A program made the translations under genes and the position numbers. Of a DNA stretch of 18,943 nt, positions 15,011-18,943 are shown in pieces. Position 1 is the first letter of the stretch; every line of letters begins with the position of its first letter. The notes beneath the pieces were generated by a model. The model saw only the letters and a list, made by a program, of their open reading frames with translations, did not search any database and was not told the DNA's origin. Origin of the DNA: Bacteroidota bacterium (GTDB lineage Bacteria > Bacteroidota > Bacteroidia > B-17B0 > Aurantibacillaceae); contig JANYBY010000145.1 in the NCBI GenBank assembly GCA_025360565.1, positions 1 to 18,943 of the forward strand, read 5' to 3'.

Positions 15011-15979
15011 TTGAGCACTAAAAAAATATTAATTATACGTTTCAGTTCCATTGGCGATATTGTTTTAACAACGCCTGTAATACGCTGTTTAAAAAAACAA
15101 TTAAAAGATGTTTCGGTTCATTATGTAACAAAAGAAATTTTTAGCGAAACATTGATCCATAATCCATACATAGATAAGCTTCATACGTTTAAAAAAGATG
15201 TTGCCGAAATTTATTCCGAATTAAAAAAAGAAAGATTCGATTACATTATTGATCTGCACAAAAACCTCCGTAGCCTTCGCCTGAAGCAACAATTGGGAGG
15301 CAAGAGTTTTTCTTTTAATAAGATCAACCTTCAAAAATTTGTGGCGGTTAATTTTAAAATGCTCAACACTTTACCCGATAAACACATTGTTGAACGCTAT
15401 TTTGAAGCCGTTGCAGCGTTGAATGTTGTTTCGGATAATGAGGGTTTGGATTATTTTTTATCGGATAAAGATGTAGTGGATGTGAACAAAATTTATTTTA
15501 ACGGCAGCGAAACAAAATTTACAGCTTTGGTGGTGGGCGGATCGTACTACACTAAAAAAATTCCTCTTGCCAAATTGCAAGAAATTTGCGAAAAAATAAA
15601 AACGCCGATCATCGCTTTGGGAAATAAAGATGATAAGAGCATTGCCGACGTGTTACAAAAAAAATTTCCCCACGTAAGTAACGCCTGTGGAAATTATTCC
15701 ATTAATCAAAGTGCTTCCATCCTAAAACAATCGCAACAGGTTGTCACCTCCGACACAGGCCTGATGCATATTGCGGCGGCCTTTAATAAAAAAATAATTT
15801 CGCTGTGGGGCAATACCATTCCCGAATTTGGCATGGGTCCTTATAAACCCAACTCGGAAAATAAAATTTTGGAGGTTAAAAATTTAAATTGTAGGCCCTG
15901 TTCTAAATTAGGATTTAAAGAATGTCCGAAAGGTCATTTTAAATGTATGATGGAAATAGATTTGGCAGGAATTGGTTAG
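15011..15979 (+). CDS. Glycosyltransferase family 9 (heptosyltransferase-like)
   Basis: 322 aa. N-terminus STKKILIIRFSSIGDIVLTTP is the classic GT9 start with the conserved SSIGD loop and acceptor-side residues. The donor-binding C-terminal half has VTSDTGLMHIAAAFNKKII, LWGNT and a cysteine-containing tail (NCRPCSKLGFKECPKGHFKCM) common in this family. GT9 enzymes add heptose or related sugars to the lipid A core in the cytoplasm. In Bacteroidota the actual sugar is uncertain, so no symbol is given. The only sensible start is the TTG at 15011, directly after the in-frame TAA of the DMT transporter gene, with no Shine-Dalgarno. Reinitiation by the terminating ribosome is likely. No terminator hairpin in the 19 nt before the convergent small ORF. 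Confidence 0.93.
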   Translation: MSTKKILIIRFSSIGDIVLTTPVIRCLKKQLKDVSVHYVTKEIFSETLIHNPYIDKLHTFKKDVAEIYSELKKERFDYIIDLHKNLRSLRLKQQLGGKSFSFNKINLQKFVAVNFKMLNTLPDKHIVERYFEAVAALNVVSDNEGLDYFLSDKDVVDVNKIYFNGSETKFTALVVGGSYYTKKIPLAKLQEICEKIKTPIIALGNKDDKSIADVLQKKFPHVSNACGNYSINQSASILKQSQQVVTSDTGLMHIAAAFNKKIISLWGNTIPEFGMGPYKPNSENKILEVKNLNCRPCSKLGFKECPKGHFKCMMEIDLAGIG

Positions 15980-15998
15980 TTATTCAGAAAAAATATTA

Positions 15999-16130
15999 TC
16001 AATACTTCCCCATCATTTTAAGCGCATTATCTTTTCGTAATTTTATGATCAACAGGGCGATAAGATTTAGAACAATTAAACTGAGCAGGGTCCAAAAATA
16101 AATTCGTATCCTTTCAATTTGCCCGGTCAA
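15999..16130 (-). CDS. Predicted small membrane protein, 43 aa
   Basis: 43 codons from a TTG at 16130. One strong membrane segment at about residues 11-29 (YFWTLLSLIVLNLIALLII) is flanked by positive charges (ERIR before, KLRK after), followed by a short tail ending KMMGKY. The TTG directly follows, in frame, the TAA of the 67-aa ORF upstream. Together they could be two coupled small proteins or one protein split by a stop codon. No family recognised. The location downstream of ald on the same strand suggests co-transcription. Moderate to low confidence because of size and the unusual start. Confidence 0.45.
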   Translation of the reverse strand: MTGQIERIRIYFWTLLSLIVLNLIALLIIKLRKDNALKMMGKY

Positions 16131-16334
16131 TTAGGCGGCTTTTTCCTTGAGCAAGAATGATTTTCCGTTCAGGTTGATTTCGTTTATGTTTACGCCCTTT
16201 TCGTTTAAGCTTTCAACACGAGATGCCGCGCAGCTCACCTCATCGTGATAGGAGGTACTTATATCAAACAAAGTAAACAGCTGCCAAAAAAGGATGAGGC
16301 ATAAAGTAACAAGGGATATGATGAGCACACGCAT
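16131..16334 (-). CDS. Predicted small membrane protein downstream of ald, 67 aa
   Basis: 67 aa from the ATG at 16334. A TTG at 16346 would add MLNK. An N-terminal hydrophobic segment (about 3-24, VLIISLVTLCLILFWQLF) is followed by a soluble part (about 25-67) with two cysteine/serine-rich turns and the ending SFLLKEKAA. Topology suggests a single-pass protein with a periplasmic domain. Codon choice resembles the neighbours. It starts 50 nt after the ald stop on the same strand, with no terminator between them. Not a family I recognise. This ORF and the 43-aa ORF account for most of the 405-nt stretch 15980-16384, which holds no other gene. Confidence 0.55.
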   Translation of the reverse strand: MRVLIISLVTLCLILFWQLFTLFDISTSYHDEVSCAASRVESLNEKGVNINEINLNGKSFLLKEKAA

Positions 16335-16384
16335 TTTATTTAGCAATTGTCGAAATTTAAAATAGTACGCGACGACAAAAAAGA

Positions 16385-17602
16385 TCAGATTGCCGCCATT
16401 AATAAATTAATATCCTTAAACGGCAAATTAAATACTTCGCCAAGATATTGATTGGTTAAAATACCATTATAAATATAAACCCCGTTGCGTAAGCCAGGGT
16501 CTTTTCTCACTATACTATCAAAACCACCTTCATCGCCCATGTTTAATACAACCTGGGCAAAAATATTGCTCAGCGCGTAAGAGGCTGTGCGCGCCACGCG
16601 ACTATTAATATTGGGAACGCAATAATGTATGACCCCATGTTTTCTGAAAACAGGTTTTGTGTGATTGGTAACTTCAGATGTTTCGAACACACCGCCCTGG
16701 TCAATGCTCACATCCACAATTACACTTCCGGTTTTCATTTCACTCACCATGCCTTCGGTTACCACGCAAGGCGTTCGGCCTTTAGAAGCGCGCATGGCGC
16801 CAATGGCTACATCGGCAGATTTTAAATGTTTTTCTAAAACTTTTGGTACAATTACCGATGTAAAAATGCGGGAGCCTAATTGACTTTGCAAACGGCGCAA
16901 ACGTGAGGTGGAATTATCGAATACTTTTACAGTTGCTCCCAAGCCAATGGCAGCACGGGCCGCGAACTCACCCACTGTGCCCGCGCCAATAATGACCACT
17001 TCGGTTGGAGAAATACCGCTAATGCCGCCAAGAATAGAACCCACACCGTTATTTACGTTGCTTAATAATTCGGCCGCTATCAAAATACTTGCACCGCCGG
17101 CAATTTCGCCCATAGCGCGGATCACCGGAAAAATTCCCGCGTCGTCAATGATGAGATCAAATGCAACACAATTTAATTTTTTTGAAATTAATTTTTTTAA
17201 AAAATCCTGGGGCTGAACAGTTAATTGTAACGCGCTGAACAAAGTTTGTTTTGGCGTCATCAATTCAATTTCTTCAATGGTAGGCGGCGCGATCTTAAAA
17301 ATTACATCCGCTTTATAAACATCAGCCGAAGAAAGAACGATCTCCGCTCCTGCCTCGCTGTAATCCGAATCATCAAAATTAGCGGCTTTTCCGGCTCCCG
17401 CCTCTATAATTATGCGGTGACCATTATTTGCCAATAAGGCAACAGCATCGGGCACAAGGGGCACCCTGTTTTCCTGAAAGGCGATCTCTCTCGGAATACC
17501 GATAAACAGTTTGCCTTTTTTACGCGCCACTTCCAACATTTCTTCCTGAGGAGCGTAAGCACCTTTGGTTAAAGAAAATAAAACATCCTTCGTCATTACC
17601 AT
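16385..17602 (-). CDS. ald: Alanine dehydrogenase family protein
   Basis: 405 aa, ATG at 17602 (a second ATG at 17596 is equally possible). Canonical alanine dehydrogenase converts L-alanine and NAD+ to pyruvate, ammonia and NADH; the fold is shared with transhydrogenase alpha subunits. Visible: IGIPREIAFQENRVPLVPDAV with substrate arginine R46, IFKIAPPT with lysine K103, a Rossmann GAGTVG (206-211) ending at acidic D230 that favours NAD+, GRTPCVV, and VDVSIDQGGVFET (D301). An N-terminal extension of about 30 residues is usual in Bacteroidota members. The motif that normally carries the catalytic histidine (YLHLA type) reads LFSALQL here, so that His is absent and activity should not be assumed. 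Follows the beta-barrel gene after 32 nt and precedes two small membrane ORFs. Confidence 0.88.
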   Translation of the reverse strand: MVMTKDVLFSLTKGAYAPQEEMLEVARKKGKLFIGIPREIAFQENRVPLVPDAVALLANNGHRIIIEAGAGKAANFDDSDYSEAGAEIVLSSADVYKADVIFKIAPPTIEEIELMTPKQTLFSALQLTVQPQDFLKKLISKKLNCVAFDLIIDDAGIFPVIRAMGEIAGGASILIAAELLSNVNNGVGSILGGISGISPTEVVIIGAGTVGEFAARAAIGLGATVKVFDNSTSRLRRLQSQLGSRIFTSVIVPKVLEKHLKSADVAIGAMRASKGRTPCVVTEGMVSEMKTGSVIVDVSIDQGGVFETSEVTNHTKPVFRKHGVIHYCVPNINSRVARTASYALSNIFAQVVLNMGDEGGFDSIVRKDPGLRNGVYIYNGILTNQYLGEVFNLPFKDINLLMAAI

Positions 17603-17634
17603 ATTTTTTCTATTTATTTTTTCTTATTCAACAT

Positions 17635-18378
17635 TTAATATGCCGGCCCATTATAACGTGGCGCATTGCAATCATCAATTTTTCTTTGTTTTGGCCGCCA
17701 AACAAGCCCTACACGCAATTCGAATGTACGGTTCCTTGCTTTCACATTTCCGATTTTATGTGCGAGCACATCCGGATTCCAATGGTATTCCGCGAACCAA
17801 TACCAATTCTTTACCAACGGTGCTTCGTAACCCGCGCCAATACTTGCGCTAAACCAAAACGTTGGAAAACCACCTGCAACAGGGCTCATAGCAGAAATAC
17901 TTTTTCTGAATAAATATTCTATTCGAACACCCGGCATAAGATACCAGTGCGCTTTATACCCAATGGGGTTGTAAAATTTTAAATAATTATTCCACTGAAA
18001 ATATACGTATTTGTTAGTTGAGAATCCACCGGCACGCTCGCCTGTAAAATGATTTGTAACTTCTTTCTCCCTCGCGCCTTTTTTTATGTATTCTAATTCT
18101 GTTTGCCAGCGAATATTATCCCGTTTAGAAAACTCGGCAAACAAACCGCCCGAAATAACATTAAAATATTCTTTTGAAACATGCGATTGCGGATAATAAT
18201 ACGAATCGTTAAAGTTACCCGGGTTATCATTGGCAAAATCTTTTTTATCCTGATCCAGATTTTTATAGTTGTGGCACGATTGTGTAGCCGCTACAAAAAA
18301 ACCAATGCCTTTAAAAAAACTTCCTTGCGAAAAACCTAAATTAACCGCGAAAATTAAAATTATGACTATTTTCCTCAT
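17635..18378 (-). CDS. Outer-membrane beta-barrel protein (PorT-like)
   Basis: 247 aa. Signal peptide residues 1-18 (MRKIVIILIFAVNLGFSQ), then alternating aromatic and polar beta-strand patterns throughout (for example YVYFQWNNYLKFYNPIG, HWYLMPGVRIEYLF, FWFSASIGAGYEAPL, FELRVGLVWRP), consistent with an eight-strand barrel. This resembles the outer-membrane beta-barrel/PorT group of Bacteroidota, but I cannot assign a specific member. The tail DDCNAPRYNGPAY after the last strand is unusual because most barrels end at the strand. The start is 7 nt after the fabD stop and the end is 32 nt before ald, so it probably sits in the same transcript. Confidence 0.75.
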   Translation of the reverse strand: MRKIVIILIFAVNLGFSQGSFFKGIGFFVAATQSCHNYKNLDQDKKDFANDNPGNFNDSYYYPQSHVSKEYFNVISGGLFAEFSKRDNIRWQTELEYIKKGAREKEVTNHFTGERAGGFSTNKYVYFQWNNYLKFYNPIGYKAHWYLMPGVRIEYLFRKSISAMSPVAGGFPTFWFSASIGAGYEAPLVKNWYWFAEYHWNPDVLAHKIGNVKARNRTFELRVGLVWRPKQRKIDDCNAPRYNGPAY

Positions 18379-18385
18379 TAACTGT

Positions 18386-18943
18386 TTATGCGCTTACCGC
18401 CTCTGATGAAGAACTTATTTTTTTTACCAAACCTTGTAAAACTTTTCCGGGCCCCACTTCAACGAACTGTGTGGCACCATCCGCCACCATTTGAATCACG
18501 CTTTGTGTCCACTTTACAGGTGCGGTTAATTGAGCGATGAGATTCTTTTTAATTTCATCGGGATTTGAAACAGCTGTAGCTGTGGCGTTTTGATAAACAG
18601 GACAAATAGGTTGATTAAATGTGGTGGAATTAATGGCGGCTTCTAATTCAATTTTAGCGGGTTCCATTAAAGGCGAATGAAACGCACCTCCAACAGGCAA
18701 TACCAGTGCGCGTTTAGCGCCGGCCGCTTTTAATTTTTCGCAGGCAATGTTTATGCCTTCAACACTTCCTGAAACAACTAATTGGCCCGGACAATTATAA
18801 TTAGCAGCAACAACTGTGTTGCCTGAATGGGTAATTTCTCCACAAATATTTTCTACGATCTTATCATCCAGATTTAAAATAGCGGCCATTGTGCCGGGTT
18901 TTATTTCGCATGCTTTTTGCATGGCCACGGCTCTTTTATAAAC
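18386..18943 (-). CDS. fabD: Malonyl-CoA:ACP transacylase (5' partial)
   Basis: C-terminal 185 residues. The frame is open to the right edge (the first visible residues read VYKRAVAMQKA), so the start and the GHSLG nucleophile serine lie outside the window. Loads malonyl groups onto ACP for fatty acid synthesis in the cytoplasm. Recognised by RAVAMQKACEIKPGTMAAIL, the ferredoxin-like subdomain NYNCPGQLVVSG, the catalytic histidine in GGAFHSPLM, YQNATATAV, LTAPVKWTQSV and EVGPGKVLQGLVKK. Normal C-terminal length. Ends 7 nt before the beta-barrel gene. Confidence 0.96.
   Translation of the reverse strand, partial: VYKRAVAMQKACEIKPGTMAAILNLDDKIVENICGEITHSGNTVVAANYNCPGQLVVSGSVEGINIACEKLKAAGAKRALVLPVGGAFHSPLMEPAKIELEAAINSTTFNQPICPVYQNATATAVSNPDEIKKNLIAQLTAPVKWTQSVIQMVADGATQFVEVGPGKVLQGLVKKISSSSEAVSA

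Noticed and set aside
16073..16110. TATTTTTG promoter-like box on the minus strand inside the 43-aa ORF
   Set aside because: It matches TAnnTTTG, but no gene begins shortly downstream on that strand and such matches arise by chance in AT-rich DNA.
16908..17216. 102-aa plus-strand frame opposite ald
   Set aside because: Mirror of the Rossmann region of ald; no independent coding signal.

Overview
The window looks like a chromosomal segment of an AT-rich member of the Bacteroidota. The evidence is a type IX secretion substrate tail (PKD domain plus gliding-type C-terminal domain), a complete Bacteroidota-style Bat (MoxR/VWA) operon, TAnnTTTG-type promoter boxes, few Shine-Dalgarno sequences, and family-typical forms of FabD, alanine dehydrogenase and PurN. 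No rRNA, tRNA, CRISPR array, transposase or phage gene was seen. Gene density is high, and most neighbours on the same strand abut or overlap.

Layout. 1-948 (+) is the 3' end of a large secreted protein, followed by a strong intrinsic terminator (957-1010). 1024-2763 (+) encodes an ABC exporter half with an Asp in place of the catalytic Walker B Glu. A REP-like palindrome (2800-2891) fills the gap to the convergent purN (2921-3484, -). purN is divergent from lgt (3620-4477, +). lgt overlaps by 8 bp, tail to tail, the last gene of the Bat operon. That operon is read leftward from about 12.7 kb to 4.47 kb: MoxR AAA+ ATPase, DUF58 protein, a BatD-like membrane protein, BatA, BatB, BatC, BatD, BatE. 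Upstream on the same strand is a stand-alone cysteine desulfurase (12851-13975).

The desulfurase and the divergent DMT/EamA transporter gene (14114-15010) are separated by a long imperfect inverted repeat (13992-14113). Both outer ends of this repeat are perfect TAnnTTTG boxes pointing inward, and the plus-strand box also has a correctly spaced TTTG. The DMT gene is followed directly and in frame by a GT9 glycosyltransferase (15011-15979) whose TTG start abuts the DMT stop codon. From the right edge, reading leftward, come fabD (5' end cut), an outer-membrane beta-barrel protein, an alanine dehydrogenase family protein that appears to lack the usual active-site histidine, and two very small predicted membrane proteins (67 and 43 aa) that again meet at an in-frame TAA|TTG junction.

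How the genes work together. The Bat operon forms one envelope-associated module: an AAA+ ATPase, a cytoplasmic VWA-like adaptor, two membrane-anchored VWA proteins with intact MIDAS motifs, two TPR proteins and two membrane proteins with large periplasmic regions. Lgt, the GT9 enzyme, FabD and the beta-barrel protein are ordinary envelope or lipid functions. I found no clearly new multi-gene system. The observations most worth following are the inverted repeat with inward promoter boxes, the two small membrane ORFs after ald, and the repeated in-frame stop|start junctions.
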